Assembly (NCBI RefSeq): GCF_000159955.1
Contig: NZ_GG695975.1
Coordinates: forward strand, 193,366 to 206,107
Length of the DNA stretch: 12,742 nucleotides
Reading direction: 5' to 3'
Source of the DNA: Paenibacillus sp. oral taxon 786 str. D14
GTDB taxonomy: Bacteria; Bacillota; Bacilli; Paenibacillales; Paenibacillaceae
Shown: positions 1 through 6,945 of the stretch, piece by piece
How positions within the stretch are numbered: position 1 is the stretch's first letter
How the letters are laid out: every line of letters starts with the position of its first letter
Notes under the pieces: model-generated
What the model was told of the DNA's origin: nothing
Seen by the model: only the letters and a program-made list of their open reading frames with translations
The model's database searches: none
Program-made: the position numbers and the translations under genes

Positions 1-5
1 CTAAC

Positions 6-254
6 ATGAGTTGCTGTGGTAATCACAACCATGACGGAAATAATCATGCTGGCGGGGAGCATTCCGGCCATTCCAAAAAACATAATTGGATGATGATCTT
101 GTGCTGTGTTTTGCCGATCGTTCTATTCGCTGCAATGCTACTTTTTAACGGAATAACAGGCTCAACGGGAAACATTATTCCATTCCTGCTTCTGCTGATT
201 TGCCCATTGTCACACCTGGTTTTGATGCCGATGATGAGTAAGAAACGACACTAA
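6..254 (+). CDS. DUF2933-like His-rich small membrane protein
   Basis: This 82-residue protein has a hydrophilic N-terminus very rich in His, Gly and Asn with a CC pair (residues 3-4 and seven His within the first 26). Two hydrophobic segments follow (about residues 28-48 and 56-75), with a CC pair at the head of the first and a CPLSHL motif in the second. The hydrophobic core followed by CPL-x-HL resembles the small DUF2933 proteins that recur in metal-resistance clusters. A role in binding metal at the membrane is inference from composition. Only five bases precede the ATG and they contain no in-frame stop, so no RBS is visible and the gene could start further upstream. The next gene begins 36 bases downstream of its stop, so the two are probably cotranscribed. 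Confidence 0.75.
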   Translation: MSCCGNHNHDGNNHAGGEHSGHSKKHNWMMILCCVLPIVLFAAMLLFNGITGSTGNIIPFLLLLICPLSHLVLMPMMSKKRH

Positions 255-290
255 CAAACCCAATGACGAGAACATGGAGTGGATGAGTTC

Positions 291-1712
291 ATGAAAAATA
301 TCTATCGATGGGGGGGAGTTTTGCTTTTCCTTTTGCTCGTTGCCGGTACTTGGCTTTTCGTAAAACAGCCAGAAGGGAAAGCAGCTCCTGCTTCAGTTTT
401 TTATGTACCAAACGCTGGAGACGGAACCATCTCCGTTGTTGATTATGAACAAGGAAAAGCAGTGGACACGATTAAACTGGGAACAGACCAAGCTTCCCAT
501 GGTATTGCACTAAGCTTAGACCAAAAAGTACTTTACGTCGGCACCGGCTTTGACGGCAAAACGCTGATAGCGATCGATACGAAAACCAAAAAGAAAATAA
601 AGGAACTTGCTTTTGACGAAGGCGTTCATGGCATCGATATAAGCCCGGACGGTCAAAACTTATACGTATCCCTTAATCCGGGGCTTGGTAAAACGGGCGG
701 GAAATTAGCCATTGTGGATACGGCGAATCTCAATCTAAAATCCATGGTTGAGACGGGAGAAGGCCCGGCGCATGTGGCAGTTACTGCGGATGGTTCCCAA
801 GTTTGGACAGCTAATGTGAATGATGATACGATTTCCATCGTAGACGCAACAACGGCAAAAGTCGTCAAAACCATCGCTGTCGGGAAAGTACCTAACGAGG
901 TGGCGGTTATGCCGGATTCGCGATATGCTTTTGCTGCCAATGTAGAGTCGAATACGGTGTCTGTCATCGATATGAAAACCATGCAAGTGATCAAGGATAT
1001 TGAAGCGGGAGAGGCTCCTCATGGGGTAACTGTCTCCCCAGACGGAAAAGAATTGTGGGTCAGCAATAACAAATCGAACGATGTCACAGTGATCAATACG
1101 GACAACTTTCGTGTTTTAGCGACGATTTCAACGGGTTCCTATGCAAATCACGTAGGCTTTTCACCTGATGGGGTATGGGCTTTTGTCTCAAATCGGCAAT
1201 CGAACGATATCGTAAAGATCAACCGAGAAGACAGAAAGGTCGTAGCCATAATTCCGGTAGGTTCCGAACCGCATGAAATATCGCTGGAAGATATCATTGT
1301 TCCTGTCCAAGCTTCGAACGTAACCGCCCCTGACATTAGTCCGGATCCATCCGTTCAGGAGGGAACGCTTGGCTCGGCTCAAATCACGGTGCAAAGGTTA
1401 AAGGCAACTGACCTTGGGAATGATCCGAATTTTACGGATATCAAAGCGGAGGATTTTCAACAAAATGATATCTATGGAATTTCATTAGCTGCTCATTCTG
1501 GCGATATTTCTGATTTGTTAAATGAGCAGAGGATTAGCCTGCAAGGCTTAAATGGTAAATATGTGTCTCCTTCTCGGTTGGTTTCCGTAAGCAACGACTC
1601 ACACCATCCTTTTTATTTGGCCTGGTTTCCAAAAACAGAGCAAGCCTCTCAGGTCGAAATGAAAATTGACGGACCCAATGGAGAAACGGTTTCTTTATCC
1701 TGGAGTGAGTAA
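291..1712 (+). CDS. Exported seven-bladed YVTN-type beta-propeller protein with a C-terminal domain
   Basis: I place the start at ATG 291 (473 aa), with GGAG at 276-279 as RBS; an in-frame GTG at 279 would overlap that RBS. The N-terminus is MKNIYRW followed by a hydrophobic stretch to about residue 24, a Sec signal or anchor without a lipobox. Residues about 36-335 contain seven repeats of the YVTN/NHL kind, each with a (S)PDG-like turn and a V-x-x-I/V-D strand (for example the blades containing SPDGQNLYV and SPDGKELWV). Six blades carry a His just before the central strand (residues 70, 113, 161, 244, 287, 328). Residues about 360-473 form a separate, probably beta-rich domain that I do not recognise, with HH at 438-439. 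Such propellers are usually extracellular binding scaffolds. Metal binding is inferred from the histidines and the neighbours. A strong terminator follows directly. Confidence 0.88.
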   Translation: MKNIYRWGGVLLFLLLVAGTWLFVKQPEGKAAPASVFYVPNAGDGTISVVDYEQGKAVDTIKLGTDQASHGIALSLDQKVLYVGTGFDGKTLIAIDTKTKKKIKELAFDEGVHGIDISPDGQNLYVSLNPGLGKTGGKLAIVDTANLNLKSMVETGEGPAHVAVTADGSQVWTANVNDDTISIVDATTAKVVKTIAVGKVPNEVAVMPDSRYAFAANVESNTVSVIDMKTMQVIKDIEAGEAPHGVTVSPDGKELWVSNNKSNDVTVINTDNFRVLATISTGSYANHVGFSPDGVWAFVSNRQSNDIVKINREDRKVVAIIPVGSEPHEISLEDIIVPVQASNVTAPDISPDPSVQEGTLGSAQITVQRLKATDLGNDPNFTDIKAEDFQQNDIYGISLAAHSGDISDLLNEQRISLQGLNGKYVSPSRLVSVSNDSHHPFYLAWFPKTEQASQVEMKIDGPNGETVSLSWSE

Positions 1713-1722
1713 CTGAATCGAG

Positions 1723-1753
1723 AAATATAGTGAGCACGCTCACTATATTTTTT
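1723..1753 (+). terminator. Rho-independent terminator after the first propeller gene
   Basis: A perfect 12-bp stem (1723-1734 with 1739-1750) closes a CACG loop and runs into six T residues (1748-1753). It starts 10 bases after the stop of the upstream gene. It lies only 50 bases before the next start codon with no convincing promoter between them, so it may be a partial terminator that lowers expression of the downstream operon rather than a full boundary. Confidence 0.85.
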
Positions 1754-1802
1754 GGGGATAAATATAAAAATGAGAATAAATAAATTTAGGGGGATAAATA
1801 AC

Positions 1803-2951
1803 ATGAAAAGAAACTGGATGATAACGCTCTCTGTAGCGGTTTTAGCCATTGGTATTACTGCCTGTGGTACTGCACAACAGAATAACAATGCTGCACAACA
1901 GAATAACAATGCTGCACAACCAAATCAAACCACGAATAACTCTGAAAACAAAGCTGAAGCCCCAATTTCACAAAATGTTGCGCCGGCGTTTTTTTACACT
2001 GCCGATGAAGGGGGAAGTGTTACTAAGATAGATGCAACTTCAAATCAAGTCCTGCAGACCATTAAGGTTGAAGGGGCCGTTCATAATGTCCAGGTCTCTC
2101 CCGACGGGAAATTGGTAGGAGCTACGGTTGTTCCATCAATGTCGGACATGGAAGGAATGTCGGAGGCGGAAGATCAAGAGGGCGGACATGGCGAAGATGG
2201 CGATCATGAAATGAGCGGTTATGCCTATTTTTATGACACGGTTTCAGACGAACTCGTCAAGAAAGTCGAAGTAGGTATCCACCCGGCTCATCTCGTTTTT
2301 ACGATGGATGGGAAAAATGTTCTGGTTACCAATAATGAAGGAAATAATGTAACGGTACTGGATGCCAAGACGTTTCAAACGGTGGGAACGATTCCAGCAG
2401 GAAAAGGCCCTCATGGTTTTAGAGTGTCGGCGGACAGTAAATTTGCCTATGTGGCAAATATGAGCGAAGACACCGTTAGTGTGTTGAACTTGCAGACCAT
2501 GGTTGAGGAGAAAAAGATCAAGGTCGGTAGCACGCCTGTAACGACTGGCGTAACGAGTGACGGTAAAACCCTGGTCGTTCCTTTAAACGCAGAGAATGCA
2601 GCCGTAATTGTGGACTTAGCTACCGAGAAAATGATCAAAGTACCTGTCGGTAACGGTCCTGCGCAGGTGTATATTCCATCCGACAACAAGTATGCGATTA
2701 TTGCGAATCAAGGTACCGAACAAAATCCATCAAATAGTATCTCGAAAATTGACCTGGCTACAAATCAGGTCATTGCCACGATCGAGACGGGCAAAGGGGC
2801 GCATGGCGTGGTAGTGAGCCCGGATAACAGTAAAATATATGTGACAAACATGTTCGATAACACTGTAACCGTGATCGACAATGAAACCAATAAAGTGATT
2901 ACAACGATTAAAGTAGGCACAACGCCAAATGGAATTAGTGTTACTCCATAA
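1803..2951 (+). CDS. YVTN beta-propeller lipoprotein
   Basis: The start is ATG 1803, preceded by AGGGGGA (1788-1794); an upstream in-frame TTG at 1752 lies in the terminator and is unlikely. The 382-aa product has a lipoprotein signal (MKRNW, a hydrophobic run, lipobox ITAC with Cys21), so it should be diacylated and anchored to the outer face of the membrane. A Gln/Asn-rich linker follows, encoded by a tandem DNA repeat. From about residue 65 there are seven YVTN-type blades (motifs such as YVANMSEDTVSVL and YVTNMFDNTVTVI). Between the first blades is an acidic, His- and Met-rich insertion (DNA about 2140-2220) that looks like a flexible metal-binding loop. It is paralogous to the propeller protein upstream but lacks that protein's C-terminal domain. 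The gene for a diacylglyceryl transferase-like enzyme begins 18 bases after its stop, which suggests functional coupling. Confidence 0.9.
   Translation: MKRNWMITLSVAVLAIGITACGTAQQNNNAAQQNNNAAQPNQTTNNSENKAEAPISQNVAPAFFYTADEGGSVTKIDATSNQVLQTIKVEGAVHNVQVSPDGKLVGATVVPSMSDMEGMSEAEDQEGGHGEDGDHEMSGYAYFYDTVSDELVKKVEVGIHPAHLVFTMDGKNVLVTNNEGNNVTVLDAKTFQTVGTIPAGKGPHGFRVSADSKFAYVANMSEDTVSVLNLQTMVEEKKIKVGSTPVTTGVTSDGKTLVVPLNAENAAVIVDLATEKMIKVPVGNGPAQVYIPSDNKYAIIANQGTEQNPSNSISKIDLATNQVIATIETGKGAHGVVVSPDNSKIYVTNMFDNTVTVIDNETNKVITTIKVGTTPNGISVTP
1871..1921 (+). repeat. 21-bp in-frame tandem repeat in the lipoprotein linker
   Basis: Two identical 21-base units (1871-1891 and 1892-1912) are followed by a third copy that matches for only eight bases. 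In frame they encode two copies of an Ala-Gln-Gln-Asn-Asn-Asn-Ala type heptad just after the lipidated Cys. A repeat of a whole number of codons could expand or contract by slippage and change the tether length without a frameshift. Confidence 0.9.
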
Positions 2952-2969
2952 TAATAAGGGGATAGTGAC

Positions 2970-3755
2970 GTGAGAGTAATTTTATTTGAAATCGGGGGAT
3001 TCTCCCTTAGATCCTATGGCGTCGTAGTGGGTTTGGCTGTATTGCTTGCCGTGGGCATGGCGTATTATTTAGCTAGAGGGACGCAATATCAAAAACATAT
3101 CTTTAATCTGGTGTTCTATGTACTTCTTGGTGCCATTCTAGGAGCCAGAATATGGCATGTGTTCTTTTTTCAATGGGGATACTACTCGAACCATTTATCT
3201 GAGATTTTTGCCATCTGGAATGGCGGAATCGCCATACAGGGAGCATTGGTTGGCGGATTCCTGACAACGGCTGTTTATACCTGGAAAAATAAAATTTCGT
3301 TTTGGGAACTCGCCGATATTGTGGCTCCTGCCATCATATTAGGTCAGGCCGTAGGCCGGATTGCCTGCTTCCTAAATGGTGATGCGTTTGGAGCTCCGAC
3401 TGGGACAGGCTTTGGGGTTGTTTACCCTGAAGGTACCATCGCTTTTGAACGGTATGGTTCCGTTCCGCTATGGCCGGCCGAAGTTTGGGAGGGTCAGCTC
3501 GATTTGATCGTATTTGGAGTTCTCATAGCCATGAAGAATATCAAGCTTCCCGTAGGGGTGCTGTTTTTAAGTTATAATATGATGTATGCACTGGTCCGGT
3601 TTTCTTTGGAATTCCTTCGTGGGGATTCACCACGGTACGCCTTGGATTGGACTGCCGGACAATGGACCAGTATGAGTATCTTCCTGATCTCTATGGCCTT
3701 GATGGTGTATTTCTTCTTTAAGCGCAACCAAGAGACAAAGGTAATCACTATGTAA
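2970..3755 (+). CDS. Divergent Lgt-like prolipoprotein diacylglyceryl transferase
   Basis: The GTG start at 2970 has an AAGGGGA RBS at 2956-2962. The 261-aa product has about seven membrane segments and the layout of Lgt, the enzyme that moves diacylglyceryl from phosphatidylglycerol to the lipobox Cys. Conserved are the RSYG segment (Tyr16), GR at 129-130 in a GRIACFLNGDAFG version of the Lgt signature, the R-x3-E-x2-R block (R210, E214, R217), and GQWTS near the C-terminus. Several usually conserved positions differ. The HGG that contains E. coli His103 is QGA here (Gln90); the signature Asn (E. coli N146) is Cys133; the signature Glu (E151) is Asp138; and the usual HPxQLYE motif reads WPAEVWE. 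It is therefore probably a paralogue, not the housekeeping Lgt. Its position right after a lipoprotein gene suggests dedicated or modified lipidation (inference). It could also have a different lipid-transfer activity. Confidence 0.85.
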   Translation: MRVILFEIGGFSLRSYGVVVGLAVLLAVGMAYYLARGTQYQKHIFNLVFYVLLGAILGARIWHVFFFQWGYYSNHLSEIFAIWNGGIAIQGALVGGFLTTAVYTWKNKISFWELADIVAPAIILGQAVGRIACFLNGDAFGAPTGTGFGVVYPEGTIAFERYGSVPLWPAEVWEGQLDLIVFGVLIAMKNIKLPVGVLFLSYNMMYALVRFSLEFLRGDSPRYALDWTAGQWTSMSIFLISMALMVYFFFKRNQETKVITM

Positions 3756-3757
3756 AA

Positions 3758-4504
3758 ATGAGTCAATCGGTAAAGGCGGGTGGCGGCGTGCCAAAACTAC
3801 AGGTTCTTGTTGTAGATGATGAATGGAATATGCGCAATCTCTTGCGGATTTATTTAACGCGAGAAGGGTTCGAGGTCAAGGAAGCTACAAACGGCAATGA
3901 AGCCTTGGAAATGGCGGCTAACCATCATTTCGACATTATTCTGCTGGACCTTATGCTGCCGGATATGGACGGGTGGCAAGTATGCAAAAAGATCCGGGAG
4001 AAGGATCATGTAGCTATTTTGATGCTCACCGCGCGTTCGGAGACGAAAGATAAAGTGTACGGGCTTGGCATCGGCGCGGACGATTATTTGACCAAGCCAT
4101 TTGAACCTGAGGAATTGCTTGCCCGGGTCTATTCCTTAATCCGCCGTTCGGCGATTACACAATCCATCAGGCGGCAAGAGGCTGCGTTAGAGTTTCCCCA
4201 TCTGAGAATATTACCGGAAGGTAGAGAAGTTATTATCCATGACCATTCCGTTGAATTCACACAGAAAGAGTTTGATTTATTCATCTCGCTCGCGAAAAGC
4301 GAACAACGTGCGTTCAGCCGCGAAGAGTTGGTGAATCTAATCTGGGGAGACGAATACGAGGGAGAAGTTCGCGTCGTAGATACTCATATCAAAAATATTC
4401 GGGAAAAGACTCAAAAGGCAGGGCTTGGCTATAATCCGATTCAAACGGTGTGGGGAGTAGGGTATAAGTTCAACGGAGCGGGTACTTCCAATGAGAAGGA
4501 ATAA
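3758..4504 (+). CDS. OmpR/PhoB-family response regulator (system 1)
   Basis: The 248-aa product has a receiver domain (about 14-130) with the acidic pair D20/D21, phospho-acceptor Asp64 in LLDLMLPD, Thr91 and Lys113. A winged-helix DNA-binding domain (about 145-242) follows, ending in the typical TVWGVGYKF. It should act as a transcription factor phosphorylated by the kinase encoded next. The start is uncertain. ATG 3758 lies two bases after the previous stop but has only a distant AAAGG, while an in-frame GTG at 3788 sits behind a G-rich AAAGGCGGG stretch and would begin MPKLQVLVVDDE, more typical of the family. The overlap with the kinase gene and the short gap to the Lgt-like gene indicate one operon. 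Target genes cannot be read from the sequence. Confidence 0.92.
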   Translation: MSQSVKAGGGVPKLQVLVVDDEWNMRNLLRIYLTREGFEVKEATNGNEALEMAANHHFDIILLDLMLPDMDGWQVCKKIREKDHVAILMLTARSETKDKVYGLGIGADDYLTKPFEPEELLARVYSLIRRSAITQSIRRQEAALEFPHLRILPEGREVIIHDHSVEFTQKEFDLFISLAKSEQRAFSREELVNLIWGDEYEGEVRVVDTHIKNIREKTQKAGLGYNPIQTVWGVGYKFNGAGTSNEKE

Positions 4505-5900
4505 AATTGGCTTCAGGCTTGGTTTGATGATTCTCGTCGCTTTTGTTGTCGTGATTCTCTCTTTAGGATTGACGATTGATCGAATGTTCACGAATTTCTA
4601 TAACTCGGAAATGAGAACAGAGGTAAATGAACTCACGACTCACTTCACAGCGATGAGCCAATCGCCTGAGATGTTGTCCGAAGAGACGCTGCTCAAGTTT
4701 GCCGATTTTTCAAACGTCAGTATTTTATTTGTTTCTGAACAAGGAGACATATTGGCAAATTCCGGAACCTATGAAATATCGGACCGAACATTCATTAAAC
4801 CCAAGGACCTGAAGCTTCTTTTTACCGGGAAAGCCGTAAAGCTTGAACATACCGATGCTAATGGAGAACGTTACTTCGTGGCGGCCAGACCCGTATTGGA
4901 TGCCACGGGGGTAAATATTAAAGCCGCGGTTTATGTCCTTTCTTCAACCGGGCATATGGATGAATCCATCACGGCCGTTCGTAGCGTATTGGTACTGTCA
5001 GGCCTAGGGGCATTTCTACTGGCACTGGGAATCACCTGGATCATCGCCAAAATCCTATCCCGACCCATGCTGCAAATGCAAGCGGCAACCCGGAAAATTG
5101 CCGCGGGTGAGCTGGAAACTCGATTAACGATTCAGCGAGATGATGAAATTGGTGTTTTGGCGGATTCCATCAATCATCTGGCCATCGAGCTACAGCGATA
5201 TAGGGATACCCGGCAGGAATTTTTTGCGAATATATCTCATGAGCTGCGAACTCCGATCACGTACTTGGAAGGATATGCACAAGTCCTCAAGAAGCGTCTA
5301 TATGAAACAGAGGAGGAGAAGGATAAATATTTAGATATTATTCATGAAGAGGCCATGCGTTTACAGCACCTCGTTGATGATCTATTCGATTTGGCTAAGA
5401 TGGAAGAAGGAAAAGTCAGCCTGTCGCTGGAGTGGATTGACTTAGCGGAAATTACGGATAACGCGGTTCAAAAAATTAAGCTTAAAGCCGGCGAGAAGAA
5501 CTTATCTCTCCAAACGAAGATCAACAGCAACATTCCATTGATTTACGGTGACGGTTTGAGAACGGAGCAGGTTCTTCTTAACTTGTTGGAAAATGCTGTA
5601 CGCTATACGGAGAAGGGCAGCATCGTCGTTGAACTGGACCAAAACCGCTCCTTTATTTATATAGCAGTGGAAGATACCGGTATGGGTATCCCTGAGGATG
5701 AGATTCCGTACATCTTTGACCGTTTTTATCGTGTGGAGAAGTCCCGCTCACGGCAATATGGTGGTACAGGGCTCGGTTTGCCAATCGCTAAAAAGTTGGT
5801 GGAGCTGCAAGGCGGGGAACTCAAGGTCTTTAGTAAGTTAGGCCACGGAACTAGGTTTGAGATCCGCTTTGTGCCTGAACACCAGGAGGAACGAATATGA
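4491..5900 (+). CDS. Membrane sensor histidine kinase (system 1)
   Basis: The 469-aa kinase starts inside the response-regulator gene (14-base overlap), so it is probably translationally coupled. Order of domains: membrane helix about 8-29; extracytoplasmic sensor region about 30-160, PAS/Cache-like in size; second helix about 164-186; HAMP linker about 187-240; HisKA with FFANISHELRTP and phospho-acceptor His250; HATPase_c with N-box LLNLLENAVRYT, G1 DTGMGIP, F-box FDRFYRV and G2 GGTGLGLPIAKKL. All catalytic motifs are intact. The sensor region has no obvious Cys or Met cluster, so its ligand cannot be deduced; copper or envelope stress is suggested only by the neighbours. The stop overlaps the start of the next small gene. 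Confidence 0.93.
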   Translation: MRRNKIGFRLGLMILVAFVVVILSLGLTIDRMFTNFYNSEMRTEVNELTTHFTAMSQSPEMLSEETLLKFADFSNVSILFVSEQGDILANSGTYEISDRTFIKPKDLKLLFTGKAVKLEHTDANGERYFVAARPVLDATGVNIKAAVYVLSSTGHMDESITAVRSVLVLSGLGAFLLALGITWIIAKILSRPMLQMQAATRKIAAGELETRLTIQRDDEIGVLADSINHLAIELQRYRDTRQEFFANISHELRTPITYLEGYAQVLKKRLYETEEEKDKYLDIIHEEAMRLQHLVDDLFDLAKMEEGKVSLSLEWIDLAEITDNAVQKIKLKAGEKNLSLQTKINSNIPLIYGDGLRTEQVLLNLLENAVRYTEKGSIVVELDQNRSFIYIAVEDTGMGIPEDEIPYIFDRFYRVEKSRSRQYGGTGLGLPIAKKLVELQGGELKVFSKLGHGTRFEIRFVPEHQEERI

Positions 5901-6094
5901 AGAAGGCGGATTGGGTTATAGTCATTGTTCTCATAACTATGGGGCTGGCATGTTTAATCGTATCGGCTTTCTCATTCCGTGGCATGTCATTTACTCAGAT
6001 GGGACTTTCCATCGGGCAGGCTTGCTTATCGATGATTGTGATAGCTACGATCTTTGGTATCGTATATTGGTTCACGCAAAGAAACAAACCTTAA
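5897..6094 (+). CDS. Small two-helix membrane protein coupled to the kinase gene
   Basis: This 65-residue protein has a strong AGGAGG RBS (5883-5888), and its ATG overlaps the kinase stop (ATGA). It has a short charged start (MKKAD), hydrophobic helices at about 6-26 and 37-59 with a short loop containing FRGMSFTQMG, and a basic QRNKP tail. I do not recognise a family. Translational coupling to a histidine kinase fits a small membrane regulator or accessory of that kinase, but this is inference from position only. Confidence 0.75.
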   Translation: MKKADWVIVIVLITMGLACLIVSAFSFRGMSFTQMGLSIGQACLSMIVIATIFGIVYWFTQRNKP

Positions 6095-6134
6095 CTCCTA
6101 TCGGTTCCCTAAGTTCAAATCCGAGGTGAAAATA

Positions 6135-6761
6135 TTGAATAAGGTCCAAACCGAAAAAATAAAAAGGCGATACAATCGCGTAGCCCCTCTGTTCCACAAA
6201 ATGGACAGTAAAATGATGAAAACTTGGAGAAGCAGCTTATTATCAGGATTAAGTGGCAATATTCTGGAGGTTGGCATTGGTACGGGAGCTAATCTTCCCT
6301 ACTATCCTTCTTCCGTTTCATTAACGGGAATAGATTTTAGTCCCAGTATGCTGAATTACGCCAAGCTACGCGCCGAAGAACTCGGCATGAAGGTAGATTT
6401 GATTGAAATGGATACAGAGCACATGGATTTTGCGGACCATACCTTTGATTATGTAATAGCTACCTGCGTGTTTTGCTCTGTTCCAGACCCTATACAAGGG
6501 ATGAAAGAAATGGCTCGTGTATGTAAGCCGGAAGGACAAATTCGTTTATTGGAGCATATGCGTAGCGATAACCCGGTTGTGGGAAAAATCATGGATCTGC
6601 TTAATCCAATCACTGTGAGGTTGTCTGGGGCGAACATCAATCGAAGAACGATGGAAAACGTGGAAAAAGCGGGACTCGTTATTGAACAAAACGAGCAGTT
6701 GTTTTCTACAATCGTCAGAAGTCTAACCCTGATTATAACCCCATCACGTAACACTCCTTGA
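6135..6761 (+). CDS. Class I SAM-dependent methyltransferase
   Basis: I choose TTG 6135 (208 aa) because GAGGTGA at 6123-6129 lies at ideal spacing and the product then begins MNKVQTEKIKRRYNRVAPLF, as in UbiE-like methyltransferases; the frame is open further upstream but that part overlaps the preceding gene. Motif I is LEVGIGTGANLPYYP (44-58), the acidic SAM-ribose residue is Asp67 in GIDFSP, and motif II/post-I is FDYVIATCVFCSVPDP (104-119), followed by a KPEG turn and LLEHMRS. The CVFCSV segment and the LEHMRS tail resemble bacterial relatives of the METTL7/thiol methyltransferase and UbiE groups. The substrate is unknown: a thiol, a lipid headgroup or a quinone are possibilities. Its last about 42 codons are duplicated in a fragment 1.37 kb downstream. 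A terminator follows the gene. Confidence 0.9.
   Translation: MNKVQTEKIKRRYNRVAPLFHKMDSKMMKTWRSSLLSGLSGNILEVGIGTGANLPYYPSSVSLTGIDFSPSMLNYAKLRAEELGMKVDLIEMDTEHMDFADHTFDYVIATCVFCSVPDPIQGMKEMARVCKPEGQIRLLEHMRSDNPVVGKIMDLLNPITVRLSGANINRRTMENVEKAGLVIEQNEQLFSTIVRSLTLIITPSRNTP
6608..6732 (+). repeat. Direct repeat, copy 1 (methyltransferase 3' end)
   Basis: By direct alignment this 125-bp stretch matches 7980-8104 without gaps, with 13 mismatches by my count (about 90% identity). It covers codons for residues about 159-199 of the intact methyltransferase. The two copies lie in the same orientation, 1372 bp apart, flanking the CsoR-type promoter, the chaperone gene and the sulfite-reductase-like gene. 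Confidence 0.9.
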
Positions 6762-6814
6762 GCAAACGTCCATGTAATGAAAAGAATAATTTGAAAGATG
6801 AAGGGAATACCACA

Positions 6815-6845
6815 AAGAACAGCAAAATATGCTGTTTTTCTTTTT
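6815..6845 (+). terminator. Rho-independent terminator after the methyltransferase gene
   Basis: The stem AACAGCA/TGCTGTT (6819-6825 with 6831-6837) has a five-base AAATA loop and can be extended by pairing AAAG with the following CTTT. T-rich sequence follows (6836-6845). It ends the left operon 54 bases after the methyltransferase stop and insulates it from the next promoter. Confidence 0.8.
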
Positions 6846-6848
6846 GAA

Positions 6849-6865
6849 ATACCCTACGGCGGTAT
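6849..6865. promoter_or_regulatory. Upstream CsoR-type operator
   Basis: ATACC and GGTAT arms flank a seven-base C/G-rich centre (CTACGGC). The arrangement closely resembles the CsoR boxes of Bacillus copZA promoters. It lies just upstream of the -35 element, 40 bp centre to centre from a second, better palindrome. CsoR is a copper(I)-responsive repressor; its gene is not in this window. Confidence 0.65.
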
Positions 6866-6878
6866 CCTAAATTATCGA

Positions 6879-6908
6879 TTGACGAAATATACCCCATAGG
6901 GGTATAAT
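6879..6908 (+). promoter_or_regulatory. Sigma-A promoter of the copper chaperone operon
   Basis: TTGACG (6879-6884) and a perfect TATAAT (6903-6908) are separated by 18 bp. The spacer and the first bases of the -10 element form the downstream CsoR-type palindrome, so repressor binding would block RNA polymerase directly. Transcription should start around 6915, before the RBS at 6928-6933. Confidence 0.85.
6888..6906. promoter_or_regulatory. CsoR-type operator between the -35 and -10 elements
   Basis: Perfect eight-base arms TATACCCC and GGGGTATA are separated by ATA. GC-rich ATACCCC/GGGGTAT palindromes are the hallmark of the CsoR/RcnR repressor family. The copper chaperone gene downstream makes a Cu(I)-sensing CsoR the likeliest ligand rather than a nickel or persulfide sensor of the same family. 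Confidence 0.8.
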
Positions 6909-6945
6909 GCATTCAGCAAAGAATTTAAAGGAGTGTCTCTTTAAG

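Noticed and set aside
653..1394. Several minus-strand open frames opposite the first propeller
   Set aside because: They lie antisense to a clear seven-blade coding frame, have no RBS or recognisable domains, and arise from its repetitive codons.
1752..1802. Upstream TTG start for the lipoprotein
   Set aside because: It overlaps the terminator T-tract and would bury the lipobox signal; ATG 1803 has a better RBS.
1649..1909. Minus-strand 86-residue hydrophobic frame over the terminator and the lipoprotein start
   Set aside because: It runs through a terminator stem and the antisense of a signal peptide, which produces spurious hydrophobic residues.
1871..1921. CRISPR-like short repeats
   Set aside because: Contiguous in-frame tandem units without spacers, inside a coding linker.
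5857..6129. Plus-strand 90-residue frame overlapping the kinase end and the small membrane gene
   Set aside because: No RBS, wrong frame relative to two better supported genes, and no domain-like composition.
6054..6134. 27-residue N-terminal extension of the methyltransferase
   Set aside because: It overlaps the preceding gene and lacks an RBS, while TTG 6135 has a well placed GAGGTGA.
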